From Patescibacteria group bacterium (GTDB taxonomy: Bacteria > Patescibacteriota > Minisyncoccia > Sungbacterales > GWA2-42-14): DNA of 6,977 bases. The DNA lies in NCBI GenBank assembly GCA_018971745.1, contig JAGXAD010000037.1, positions 1 to 6,977 of the forward strand, written 5' to 3'. The translations under genes were made by a program, and so were the position numbers. Shown in pieces: positions 1-5,157 of the stretch (position 1 is the first letter of the stretch; every line of letters begins with the position of its first letter). The notes under the pieces are model-generated. The model made no database searches and had not been told where the DNA came from. It worked only from the letters and a program-made list of their open reading frames with translations.

Positions 1-210
1 CTTTTTCCAAGATTTAATCTGCCTTTCTCGTTTTCTTGCCTCCCTAAGCGTCTCAAATTGTTCAAAATATGCAACAACCCATGGAATAAATCTTTTTGTT
101 GATTTTACTAAACCCTTATTGTGTTGAATTAAACGTTTGTGTAAATTTTCACTACTGCCGATGTAAAAAGATTTATTCTTCTCTGATTGTAAAATATATG
201 TGCAAAACAT
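1..210 (-). CDS. GIY-YIG (URI-type) endonuclease-like protein, 3' end outside window
   Basis: The minus strand reads open from an ATG at 208-210 to the left edge: 70 codons with no stop. The protein starts MFCTYILQS, with the YIL form of the first motif at residues 5-7 and YIG at 16-18. It then shows Arg26 and His30-Asn31 (the RL..HN motif), Pro43-Trp44 and Glu62 in a K-R-E-R-Q-I-K context. These match the small single-domain URI GIY-YIG family, where the two Tyr, Arg, His and Glu make up the nuclease active site. Family members run about 80-100 residues, so probably only 10-25 C-terminal residues are missing. Such proteins are common and often multi-copy in CPR genomes; their role is unproven, and most are not homing enzymes. 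The segment is visibly more AT-rich than nadK next to it. Its start lies 20 bp from a tRNA broken near its anticodon, so association with a mobile insertion is possible but not shown. Confidence 0.85.
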   Translation of the reverse strand, partial: MFCTYILQSEKNKSFYIGSSENLHKRLIQHNKGLVKSTKRFIPWVVAYFEQFETLREARKRERQIKSWKK

Positions 211-230
211 TTCAAAAAATACAAATCGGG

Positions 231-265
231 ACGAATGTACCGTTCTGCCACTGAACTATAGGCCC
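231..265 (-). pseudogene. 5' half of a tRNA, broken in the anticodon loop (possibly tRNA-Thr)
   Basis: Read on the minus strand from 265: a 7-nt acceptor strand GGGCCTA, then TA, a D-arm GTTC-AGTGGCA-GAAC, G26, GTACA as the 5' anticodon stem, and a loop starting TTCGT. The expected 3' side (TGTAC, variable loop, GGTTCGA T-arm, TAGGCCC) is absent; instead CCCGATTTG leads into the GIY-YIG gene. If the loop is original through position 36 the anticodon would be CGU (Thr), but the break may fall earlier, so the identity is uncertain. The half begins 8 bp after the nadK stop. Alternatives are a relic of a deletion or insertion, or the first exon of an interrupted tRNA whose second half lies beyond the left edge. 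Confidence 0.7.
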
Positions 266-272
266 GAATAAA

Positions 273-947
273 TTACACCGAGATGATTTTTGCGACATCC
301 GATGATTTTTGAATCGTGAGCGTATCACCCTCCCGCATATCTTCAGCGTGTTCCTGATTGTCCGCGTATACGACTGCGGGTCCGCGCATAATTGTAGCCG
401 TAATGATGCTATCCTCTTTCAGCACCATGTGGTCGGACTGCTCGGTGCTGTTGTTAAACGCGATGCCAATGCCAATTTCAAAAAAACTGTCCGTGATGCT
501 CCGATAGTACCCGCTTGATCCGAATGGCGTTGCCGCAACCATGCCGTCGCCAATAATATTTTGCCGGATTTCTTTCCCGTTCACGGATACGGCGTAGCGG
601 ATGGCATGCCGCGGATTTTTGTTGTGCACCACAATGTCGTTTAACGCGCGCCACGCGCTATTTTTAAACGACGCCTGCAATTTCCAAAATTCTTCAATGC
701 GATACTGCCCGGCACAAACTCGCTTTAATACTTCTTCGTTTGACAAAACGGAAGCTTTTTTGGCAACCAAACTATTTTTTAAAATAATTTTCGGGATACC
801 GGGAAATTGGTGCTCCGCCTGCATTAGGGTGCCGTCGCCGCCGTAGCTCACCACAACATCCGGATGTTCCGCAACAATTTCAAAGCCGCATTTCTGCACC
901 AGCGGAGCTATCGCGTCTTTTTCTTTTCCGAACACAATTGCTTTCAT
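273..947 (-). CDS. nadK: NAD kinase (ATP-NAD kinase family)
   Basis: A 224-residue cytoplasmic enzyme that phosphorylates NAD to NADP. Visible family landmarks are the GGDGT nucleotide-binding motif at residues 36-40, ALNDIVVHN at 101-109 (the position of the canonical NE motif, here Asn-Asp), GDGM at 133-136, and TPFGSSGYY at 140-148, which matches the TPTGSTAY signature. The C-terminal part (about 180-220) fits the regulatory/dimer strand region. It is shorter than the 290-residue E. coli enzyme, mainly by a reduced N-terminal domain, as is usual in small-genome bacteria. The ATG at 945-947 has no clear Shine-Dalgarno site. The gene lies downstream of the tRNA-Pro debris on the same strand and ends in TAA 8 bp before the broken tRNA. 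The GGDGT and TPxGS motifs make the family call firm; the Asp in the NE motif and Ser-Gly in place of Thr-Ala are mild divergences. Confidence 0.92.
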   Translation of the reverse strand: MKAIVFGKEKDAIAPLVQKCGFEIVAEHPDVVVSYGGDGTLMQAEHQFPGIPKIILKNSLVAKKASVLSNEEVLKRVCAGQYRIEEFWKLQASFKNSAWRALNDIVVHNKNPRHAIRYAVSVNGKEIRQNIIGDGMVAATPFGSSGYYRSITDSFFEIGIGIAFNNSTEQSDHMVLKEDSIITATIMRGPAVVYADNQEHAEDMREGDTLTIQKSSDVAKIISV

Positions 948-998
948 AAATAGTTATGCACGGGCTTTGCGCGCCCTTGCTCCGTTAGAAATATGTTG

Positions 999-1035
999 TC
1001 GGGCTGTTGGGAATCTAACCCAACCTTCACGCACC
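999..1035 (-). pseudogene. Degenerate 3' half of a tRNA-Pro-like gene (copy 1)
   Basis: The minus strand has GGTGC, GTGAAGG, then the T-arm TTGGG-TTAGATT-CCCAA, the acceptor strand CAGCCCG and A73. It matches the intact tRNA-Pro 3' half from the anticodon 3' stem onward, except that T-loop C56 is replaced by A (TTAGATT instead of TTCGATT) and the acceptor strand differs. No 5' half pairs with CAGCCCG nearby. It is best read as a duplicated remnant that is no longer a tRNA. Confidence 0.7.
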
Positions 1036-1058
1036 TTCACCCCCACACTCATATACCT

Positions 1059-1090
1059 TCGGGAAGACGGGAATCGAACTCGGCCTTCAC
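1059..1090 (-). pseudogene. Degenerate 3' half of a tRNA-Pro-like gene (copy 2)
   Basis: The minus strand has GTGAAGG, CCGAG-TTCGATT-CCCGT, the acceptor strand CTTCCCG and A73. The order and the TTCGATT T-loop match the intact tRNA-Pro at 1149-1219, but the T-stem has two mismatched pairs. CGGGAA at 1130-1135 on the same strand could pair with TTCCCG about 70 nt away, yet the sequence between has no D-arm and instead holds two strong hairpins. A tRNA remnant is more likely than a working gene. Confidence 0.65.
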
Positions 1091-1134
1091 GATTTTCTTC
1101 TCGAAAATCCCGGGGAATGCCGACTGGCATTCCC
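1091..1134. repeat. Two adjacent hairpins beside tRNA-Pro
   Basis: The first hairpin pairs GATTTTC (1091-1097) with GAAAATC (1103-1109) around a 5-nt loop. The second pairs GGGAATGCC (1113-1121) with GGCATTCCC (1126-1134) around GACT. Neither is followed by a T-run on either strand, so neither is a standard intrinsic terminator. They fill the space between tRNA-Pro and the copy-2 remnant. Their function is unknown. Confidence 0.75.
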
Positions 1135-1234
1135 GTTACACATTCTGCTCGGGACATTGGGAATCGAACCCAATCTTCACGCACCCGAAGCGTGCGTACT
1201 GCCGGTATACTATGTCCCGAGCAGAATGTGTAAC
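1135..1234. repeat. Perfect 23-bp inverted repeat enclosing tRNA-Pro
   Basis: Positions 1135-1157 and 1212-1234 are exact reverse complements. The 8 inner pairs belong to or touch the acceptor stem; the outer 15 (through the CATTCTGCT block) lie outside the tRNA. In the transcript this makes a continuous acceptor stem extended well beyond the mature ends with no bulge at the RNase P cut site. It may act as a double-stranded processing signal, or be the ends of an inverted-repeat element carrying the tRNA. Confidence 0.95.
1149..1219 (-). tRNA. tRNA-Pro(CGG)
   Basis: A full cloverleaf on the minus strand: acceptor CGGGACA/TGTCCCG, TA, D-arm GTAT-ACCGGCA-GTAC, G26, anticodon arm CACGC-TTCGGGT-GCGTG giving anticodon CGG, variable GAAGA-type loop, T-arm TTGGG-TTCGATT-CCCAA and A73. 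The unusual C1-G72 first pair is a known identity feature of bacterial tRNA-Pro and supports the call independently of the anticodon. CCA is not encoded (A73 is followed by GCA), so maturation needs the CCA-adding enzyme encoded upstream on the same strand. Its leader and trailer extend the acceptor stem by a long perfect inverted repeat, described separately. Confidence 0.95.
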
Positions 1235-1235
1235 C

Positions 1236-1440
1236 CCAAAGCGTGCGCTTGCCCCGCACTAATTTTATCAACCGTGTATCATTCAAGGAAATCGTAAACC
1301 GAAAACGATATCGCAAAACATTGTATTGCTTAATACCGAACTCATTTCGAAATTAGTGCGGGGTACTACCGATATACTACATCCCGAAAAAAAATCTCAA
1401 CCCGAAGCGTGCGCCTGCCTCGCTCACATTTTAATTTTAC
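1236..1440. repeat. Duplicated tRNA-Pro leader/5' region with an enclosed inverted repeat
   Basis: The segment about 1191-1266 (tRNA-Pro D-arm, acceptor strand and upstream leader) aligns in the same orientation with 1358-1439. Shared blocks include GTATACTA/ATATACTA, CCCGA, AGCGTGCGC at 1240-1248 and 1404-1412, TGCC and TTAATTTTA-like ends. Between the copies, CCCCGCACTAATTT (1252-1265) is the exact inverse of 1350-1363, giving a 14-bp stem around 84 bases. The short piece CCGAAGCGTGCG, which is the tRNA-Pro anticodon arm, occurs at about 1185 and again at about 1400. I see no coding potential here. Confidence 0.75.
1363..1386 (-). pseudogene. 5' fragment of a second tRNA-Pro-like gene
   Basis: From 1386 on the minus strand: acceptor strand CGGGATG, TA, then D-arm GTAT-ATCGGTA-GTAC, closely matching the intact tRNA-Pro 5' part (CGGGACA, TA, GTAT-ACCGGCA-GTAC). 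Directly after the D-stem the tRNA pattern stops and CCCGCACTAATTT begins, the end of the 14-bp inverted repeat. No anticodon arm follows. The copy-2 3' remnant (CTTCCCG) could pair with CGGGATG at six of seven positions, but the halves are 270 bp apart with the intact tRNA-Pro between them. Confidence 0.75.
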
Positions 1441-3008
1441 TTCACATGATATTTTTCTTTGATGTCCGCGATGCGGCCTTCTTCAATGCCCGCTACTTTT
1501 TCCTGCGACTGCTCGCGAAGTTTTTTTAATTCGTCATCGGACAACGCGTGCAATTCACGCATCCTGTTCTCCAAAATTTCCTTCGTATTTTTTGCCGGAT
1601 CATCCAACACTTCTTCAAGGAGGGCGTTCAGCAGATTCCCCACGCGCGGACCCGGACCAATAGCAAGCGCCCGCATTACATCTTCCCCGTTTACGGCAAG
1701 CATTTTTACATTCGTTGCCTCATGCTCGCGCAAAATTTTCTCCACGCGGAATTGAAAATGGCGCAGGCGGTACGGCACGGCTTTGGGTACGCCTGTGGCA
1801 ATTCTATCGCAAATACGGACTTTGACAAGGTCTTGAATGTGCTCAGCCCCTACCCGATTGATAAGCCGCCGGATTGCCGCATCGGTTGTTTCTTCAATAT
1901 CTTCTTCGGAATCTTCAATATCTTTTGCGCTCGGGTCCTCGCCCATCGCTGCCAAATCTTTTTGATATTGAGCATCGCGCTTTAATTTGTAATTGAACAA
2001 ATGCCACCGCACCAAATTTGCGACAAGCGAGCTTTCCGCTTCGGAAAAACGAAGCCGCGTCAGCATTTGATACGCCATTTTTGCGCCGACCACATCGTGC
2101 CCGTAAAAAGTCCAAATGCCGCCTCGCTTTTCGCGCACGCGCGGCTTTGCAATATCATGCAGAAGCGCGGCAAGCCGCACGCGCAAAGTAAATCCGTGCG
2201 ATACCGCATAATCAAGCGCGCGCAAGTTGTGCTCCCATACCGTGTATTTATGCGGGCCGCGCTGGTCAATGCCGATGCCCTCTTCCAATTCCGGCGCCAT
2301 CTGCAAAAGCAATTTTGCTTCATGCAACAATTCAATCGTTGTTTTTGCGTTTTCATTACTTACGATTTTAACAAATTCGTCGCGGACGCGCTCTTTTGAA
2401 ATTGCCGAAAGCCATGCCGCGTTTTTTTGAATCACAACATAAGTTTTTTCGTCAACGGAAAAACCGAATTTGCCGGCAAAACGGACAGCGCGCAGCATAC
2501 GCAGAGCATCTTCTTCAAATCGTTCTTCCGGATTTCCAACCGCGCGAATTATTTTTTGCTCCAAATCTTTTTGCCCGCCGAATAAATCTACAATTTCAAA
2601 ATTGACGGATCTAGACAATGAAAGCGCCATCGCATTGACGGTAAAATCTCTGCGCGCCAAATCTTCTTCCAATGTTTTTGCGGGCCGCACCTCATCCGGA
2701 TGTCGCTTGTCCGTGTAACGACCTTCACTGCGATAGGTCGTTACTTCAATTTCTTTCAGTGAAGGATTTTCCGAACCCGTCTTTACGGTTACCGTTAAAA
2801 ATTGGTTTGCGTAAAAACTGTCCGGAAAAACGTTCTGGATTTCTTCGGGTGTCGCACTCGTGGTTATGTCCCAATCGTCCGGCTCGCGGCCAAGCAAAAG
2901 ATCGCGCACGCATCCGCCAACAACATACGCTCCAAATCCGGAATCAATAAGTTTAGCGACAACCGATTTCACTTCTTCGGGAATTTTTATATTTGCGTCA
3001 TTTTGCAT
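1437..3008 (-). CDS. cca: CCA tRNA nucleotidyltransferase (class II head domain plus HD domain)
   Basis: Adds CCA to tRNA 3' ends; no tRNA in this window encodes CCA. From the ATG at 3006-3008 the protein has 523 residues. Head domain: VVGGCVRDLLLG about 29-40, then DDWD at 44-47 carrying the metal-binding D-x-D, RRDFTVNAMA about 119-128, and ERFEEDALRMLRAVRFAGKF about 162-181 with the EDxxRxxR nucleotide-recognition motif. An HD-family domain follows with ALLHDIAKP at 281-289 and further His residues near 303 and 336. An acidic stretch (about 357-375) and a charged helical C-terminus make it longer than the usual 400-480 residues. The frame stays open to an ATG at 3074, but that would overlap tRNA-Arg, and a good promoter sits just before 3008, so I chose the internal start. 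Poly(A) polymerases share this head; the RRD and EDxxR motifs together with the HD domain favour a CCA enzyme. Confidence 0.93.
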   Translation of the reverse strand: MQNDANIKIPEEVKSVVAKLIDSGFGAYVVGGCVRDLLLGREPDDWDITTSATPEEIQNVFPDSFYANQFLTVTVKTGSENPSLKEIEVTTYRSEGRYTDKRHPDEVRPAKTLEEDLARRDFTVNAMALSLSRSVNFEIVDLFGGQKDLEQKIIRAVGNPEERFEEDALRMLRAVRFAGKFGFSVDEKTYVVIQKNAAWLSAISKERVRDEFVKIVSNENAKTTIELLHEAKLLLQMAPELEEGIGIDQRGPHKYTVWEHNLRALDYAVSHGFTLRVRLAALLHDIAKPRVREKRGGIWTFYGHDVVGAKMAYQMLTRLRFSEAESSLVANLVRWHLFNYKLKRDAQYQKDLAAMGEDPSAKDIEDSEEDIEETTDAAIRRLINRVGAEHIQDLVKVRICDRIATGVPKAVPYRLRHFQFRVEKILREHEATNVKMLAVNGEDVMRALAIGPGPRVGNLLNALLEEVLDDPAKNTKEILENRMRELHALSDDELKKLREQSQEKVAGIEEGRIADIKEKYHVK

Positions 3009-3014
3009 GCTCAC

Positions 3015-3043
3015 ATAATACCAAAACAATTGATTTTTTTCAA
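3015..3043 (-). promoter_or_regulatory. Predicted sigma70-type promoter of cca, apparently leaderless
   Basis: On the minus strand, -35 TTGAAA (3038-3043), a 17-bp spacer, then -10 TATTAT (3015-3020). Only six bases (GTGAGC) separate the -10 box from the ATG at 3006-3008, so transcription would start at or within a base or two of the start codon. No Shine-Dalgarno site could fit, consistent with a leaderless mRNA. Confidence 0.65.
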
Positions 3044-3058
3044 TTTTTGTGATATTTT
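3030..3058 (+). promoter_or_regulatory. Possible promoter of tRNA-Arg, divergent from cca
   Basis: On the plus strand TTGATT (3030-3035), a 17-bp spacer and TATTTT (3053-3058) lie just before the tRNA at 3067, placing initiation near 3064-3066. The region is T-rich, so hexamers of this quality arise by chance. It overlaps the cca promoter on the other strand. Confidence 0.35.
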
Positions 3059-3066
3059 TTTGATAT

Positions 3067-3140
3067 GCGCCCATAGCTCAATCGGATAGAGTACTTGCCT
3101 TCGAAGCAAGGGGTTCCAGGTTCGAGTCCTGGTGGGCGCG
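3067..3140 (+). tRNA. tRNA-Arg(UCG)
   Basis: The only plus-strand gene supported here. Cloverleaf: acceptor GCGCCCA/TGGGCGC, TA, D-arm GCTC-AATCGGATA-GAGT, anticodon arm CTTGC-CTTCGAA-GCAAG with anticodon TCG in DNA, T-arm CCAGG-TTCGAGT-CCTGG and discriminator G73. CCA is not encoded (AATT follows). It is divergent from cca and followed by a large palindrome and then a bidirectional terminator. Unlike tRNA-Pro and tRNA-Cys, its leader and trailer are not complementary beyond the acceptor stem. Confidence 0.96.
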
Positions 3141-3157
3141 AATTCAAATGACCTCCT

Positions 3158-3206
3158 CCCCGCACTCCGCGGGCTACACTGGCGGGGACGCCCGCTCCGT
3201 GCGGGG
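3158..3206. repeat. GC-rich palindrome downstream of tRNA-Arg
   Basis: CCCCGCAC (3158-3165) pairs with GTGCGGGG (3199-3206). Inside, after a symmetric TCC/TCC internal loop, GCGGGC (3169-3174) pairs with GCCCGC (3190-3195) around a 15-base loop. No T-run follows, and the real terminator lies further right. The outer arm is the same CCCGCAC/GTGCGGG pair found at 1253-1362 and 5258-5573, always with the C-rich side outermost. Confidence 0.85.
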
Positions 3207-3223
3207 TTGTCCGGGGAATTTAA

Positions 3224-3268
3224 AACCAAAAATCCCCTGAACGCTTTTGCGTTTGGGGATTTTTGGTT
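3224..3268. terminator. Bidirectional intrinsic terminator
   Basis: AACCAAAAATCCCC (3224-3237) pairs perfectly with 3255-3268, and GAACGC/GCGTTT (one G-T pair) continues the stem inward to a TTTT loop. GC pairs at the core with A- and T-runs on the outer arms give a U-tract in both directions. It sits between the convergent tRNA-Arg and the 3D-domain gene, which ends at 3277, and can terminate both. Confidence 0.88.
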
Positions 3269-3276
3269 AAATCCGA

Positions 3277-3783
3277 TTAATCCAGAATTTCAATTTCTGC
3301 GGAAACTTTTCCGAACCGAAGCGCTTTTGCTTTTGAAGACATCCACACGTCAACGCGGCGCGAAAAGCGCTTTTGCATCCGGTCTTCAACGATAAAAATT
3401 TTATCGCCAAAGAGTTCCGGAATTTTTATTTTCGTGCCAAACCGAAGTTGATTATTCGCAACAATGCCGTCCCGAACGCAATTGCCCGAAGCAGTCACAA
3501 ATGGCGTGTTATCGGTTTCATCAGAAGAACTTGAATAAGCCGTTACGATTACTTTGGCTTTTTTCAATTCGCTCTGATAAGGAGCCGACACGCTCGCCAA
3601 GGCGCTGTCCTGAATAATCGAGAACGGCAACGGCGCGTTGTTTTCATCGTCGGATTGGCTTGATACTGATTCAGTTGTCAGAGGAACAAAGCGCGGAAGC
3701 CCGACGGGATATGCGCCCGCGAGCATAAAAAATCCGCTTGCAAGCATGGCTTTTTGCCCGCATTGCCTGATTTTTTGCAACAT
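3277..3783 (-). CDS. Secreted or membrane-anchored 3D-domain protein (RlpA-like fold)
   Basis: 168 residues. The N-terminus has basic residues and a hydrophobic segment (about 12-28), fitting a signal peptide or anchor, then a polar low-complexity stretch (36-70). The C-terminal part matches the 3D (Asp-Asp-Asp) domain: VTAYSSS at 80-86, DGIVANN at 105-111, FGTKIKIPELFGDK at 115-128, VEDRM at 132-136 and VDVWM at 144-148. The Asp residues at 134 and 145 fit the domain's conserved set. 3D domains share the double-psi barrel of MltA/RlpA and act on peptidoglycan in resuscitation and spore-germination proteins, so a role in cell-wall remodelling outside the membrane is likely. The substrate cannot be read from sequence. 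The gene has its own strong promoter between it and the DedA gene, and ends at a bidirectional terminator, so it is probably a single-gene unit. Confidence 0.85.
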   Translation of the reverse strand: MLQKIRQCGQKAMLASGFFMLAGAYPVGLPRFVPLTTESVSSQSDDENNAPLPFSIIQDSALASVSAPYQSELKKAKVIVTAYSSSSDETDNTPFVTASGNCVRDGIVANNQLRFGTKIKIPELFGDKIFIVEDRMQKRFSRRVDVWMSSKAKALRFGKVSAEIEILD

Positions 3784-3784
3784 A

Positions 3785-3805
3785 AATAGCCCACAATGGG
3801 CTATT
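3785..3805 (-). promoter_or_regulatory. Hairpin abutting the start codon of the 3D-domain gene
   Basis: AATAGCCCA (3785-3793) and TGGGCTATT (3797-3805) form a perfect 9-bp stem with a 3-nt loop, one base before the ATG at 3781-3783. It fills nearly the whole predicted 5' UTR and leaves no room for a free Shine-Dalgarno site. It could stabilise the mRNA or gate translation. Too few U residues follow for an efficient terminator. Confidence 0.75.
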
Positions 3806-3809
3806 GCTT

Positions 3810-3838
3810 AATATACTCTTTTTCTGAAAAAATGTCAA
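3810..3838 (-). promoter_or_regulatory. Strong sigma70-type promoter of the 3D-domain gene
   Basis: On the minus strand a consensus -35 TTGACA (3833-3838), a 17-bp spacer and -10 TATATT (3810-3815). It begins 2 bp after the DedA stop codon. Initiation near 3803 gives a leader of about 20 bases made almost entirely of the hairpin. Confidence 0.85.
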
Positions 3839-3840
3839 TG

Positions 3841-4413
3841 TTACAATTTTGCCTTGGTGCTTTTTGAAATAAAGTGCCACACAAAGAAAAAAATAAGCAA
3901 TCCGAGCAGGAGCGCGACTTCGGCAAAGCGCAAAAATCTTCGCGCAAGAAAAAACGACACGCTTGAAAAAAAACCGATGCCGCCGACAATCGCAATCCAC
4001 GCCGCGCTTGAAACAATGTCCGATTTCAAAAAATTTTTATATGAAATGCCAAGCACTCCGGCGCGCATCAGAAGCGGATGATGCAATCCGTAGGCAAACT
4101 TGGAAATAAAAATAGTTCGCAGGGGGCGATCAACTAAATGCGCGTCAAATGGGCGCGTTGCCCGCTCAAGCCATTGATGCACCGCGGGAAACTTTCTATC
4201 AAGCCACATGCCAAGCCAGTACCAGAGCGAGTCGCCAATCAAAACGCTGGCAACGACTATTACTGCCATATTCACAAAATCAAAAAAACCCCGGTGCGTG
4301 AGAAACGCCGCGCTGAAAAGCACCGCATCGCCCTCAATCATCATGCCAAGAAAAACAATAATGTATCCCGCGGGCCGCCACCACAACAAATAATTTAATA
4401 AAATTGAGTGCAT
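3841..4413 (-). CDS. DedA-family (SNARE-associated/VTT) membrane protein
   Basis: 190 residues with about five hydrophobic segments (about 14-35, 44-62, 100-122, 133-156 and 162-184). Family landmarks are FLGMMIEGDAVLF at 21-33 with the conserved acidic residues, GDSLWYWLG at 60-68, and SKFAYGLHHPLLMRAGVLG at 104-122, the position of the conserved GRFxPxxR-type loop. DedA proteins are inner-membrane proteins; some members move undecaprenyl phosphate or other lipids across the membrane, and loss affects membrane potential and envelope stress. Which substrate this one handles cannot be told. The start is 13 bp after the NERD stop, so the two are probably co-transcribed. No Shine-Dalgarno site is evident. 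Confidence 0.85.
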   Translation of the reverse strand: MHSILLNYLLWWRPAGYIIVFLGMMIEGDAVLFSAAFLTHRGFFDFVNMAVIVVASVLIGDSLWYWLGMWLDRKFPAVHQWLERATRPFDAHLVDRPLRTIFISKFAYGLHHPLLMRAGVLGISYKNFLKSDIVSSAAWIAIVGGIGFFSSVSFFLARRFLRFAEVALLLGLLIFFFVWHFISKSTKAKL

Positions 4414-4426
4414 AGAAATTATTTTA

Positions 4427-5137
4427 TCACGAAAATAATTTAACTAATTTTTCTATTTGGTCCTCGGATAATTCTTTTTTGGAATAAGTTTTAAGAAAAT
4501 TATTTGTTAAACCGTACAAATTAGTCAAGTATATCCCTGTTTGACCGCGAAAGGCTTCTACGCGACCGTTGACTAAAATAATTACCGGTTTAGGATTTAT
4601 ATTTAATCCGTTCTTTAAAAGAAAATTGGTCATTGTCGATACTGAATTGTTTAATTGATCAAACGGACTTTTATATAATTGATATAATTCTCGGCCAACA
4701 TGTTTATAAATATCATGTCCAGAAACTCGAAAAGTTCCAGACCAATTTTTAACTTCAAATAAAAATAATCCTGTCGGGCCAATTAAAATTCCGTCTATAT
4801 CACCTTGTTTAAATTCAAGGTTTTTATAATTTGGTATATAAACATATTCATCGCTTACATATTTTTTAAGAATCGTTAGAAGTTTCTCTTCACCATAATT
4901 ACCAGCAAAAAATCTTCCCGCGCGTCTACTCAGAGAGATGTTTGTAACAAAACCTATGCTTACAAAAATTATAGCTACCGCAAAAACCCACCAATAATTT
5001 TGGTTGGTATTAAAAAACAAAAACCAAAATAATATTAAAATACCAACACCGATTAAAGACTTACTAAAATCAATGTCTTTATTAATTTTGTTAATTTGAT
5101 CGGAGCTGTATGAAGAATCTTTTCTTACGACACGCAT
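4427..5137 (-). CDS. Membrane-anchored NERD-domain protein (nuclease-related)
   Basis: 236 residues. Two transmembrane segments (about 27-43 and 48-66) follow a charged N-terminus; a cytoplasmic NERD domain spans about 78-195. Visible residues are GNYGEEKLL at 79-87, GDIDGILIGPTGLFLFEVKN at 112-131, and SPFDQL at 157-162. Glu83, Asp115, Glu128 and Lys130 fit the PD-(D/E)XK-like active-site pattern of NERD, which is inferred, not proven, to be a nuclease. The gene is strikingly AT-rich with A/T-ending codons, unlike cca or infB, suggesting horizontal acquisition. It stops with TGA. It starts 20 bp after tRNA-Leu on the same strand with only a weak A-rich stretch upstream, so it is probably read through from the tRNA transcript. 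Its biological role is unknown. Confidence 0.85.
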   Translation of the reverse strand: MRVVRKDSSYSSDQINKINKDIDFSKSLIGVGILILFWFLFFNTNQNYWWVFAVAIIFVSIGFVTNISLSRRAGRFFAGNYGEEKLLTILKKYVSDEYVYIPNYKNLEFKQGDIDGILIGPTGLFLFEVKNWSGTFRVSGHDIYKHVGRELYQLYKSPFDQLNNSVSTMTNFLLKNGLNINPKPVIILVNGRVEAFRGQTGIYLTNLYGLTNNFLKTYSKKELSEDQIEKLVKLFS

Positions 5138-5157
5138 AAAATTTTCTTTTTAAAATT

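Noticed and set aside
1060..1135. A complete 76-nt tRNA between the two CGGGAA/TTCCCG blocks.
   Set aside because: The terminal strands pair, but there is no D-arm, the hairpin in the middle has no anticodon loop with U33, and the T-stem is mismatched.
999..1171. CRISPR-like array, from short similar blocks about 60 and 90 bp apart.
   Set aside because: The blocks are tRNA T-arms with unequal spacing and divergent sequence; no cas genes are present.
954..1316. A 120-codon minus-strand ORF with a repeated V-R-F-P motif, which could look like a repeat protein.
   Set aside because: The repeats are translations of the T-arms of tRNA-Pro and its two remnants; the frame runs through the intact tRNA.
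3009..3074. N-terminal extension of cca by 22 residues to an upstream ATG.
   Set aside because: It would overlap tRNA-Arg and the promoter, and homologous sequence begins only after the internal Met.
4414..4440. Separate promoter for the DedA gene (TAAAAT near the start).
   Set aside because: No acceptable -35 box at the right distance, and the AT-rich NERD end produces such hexamers by chance.
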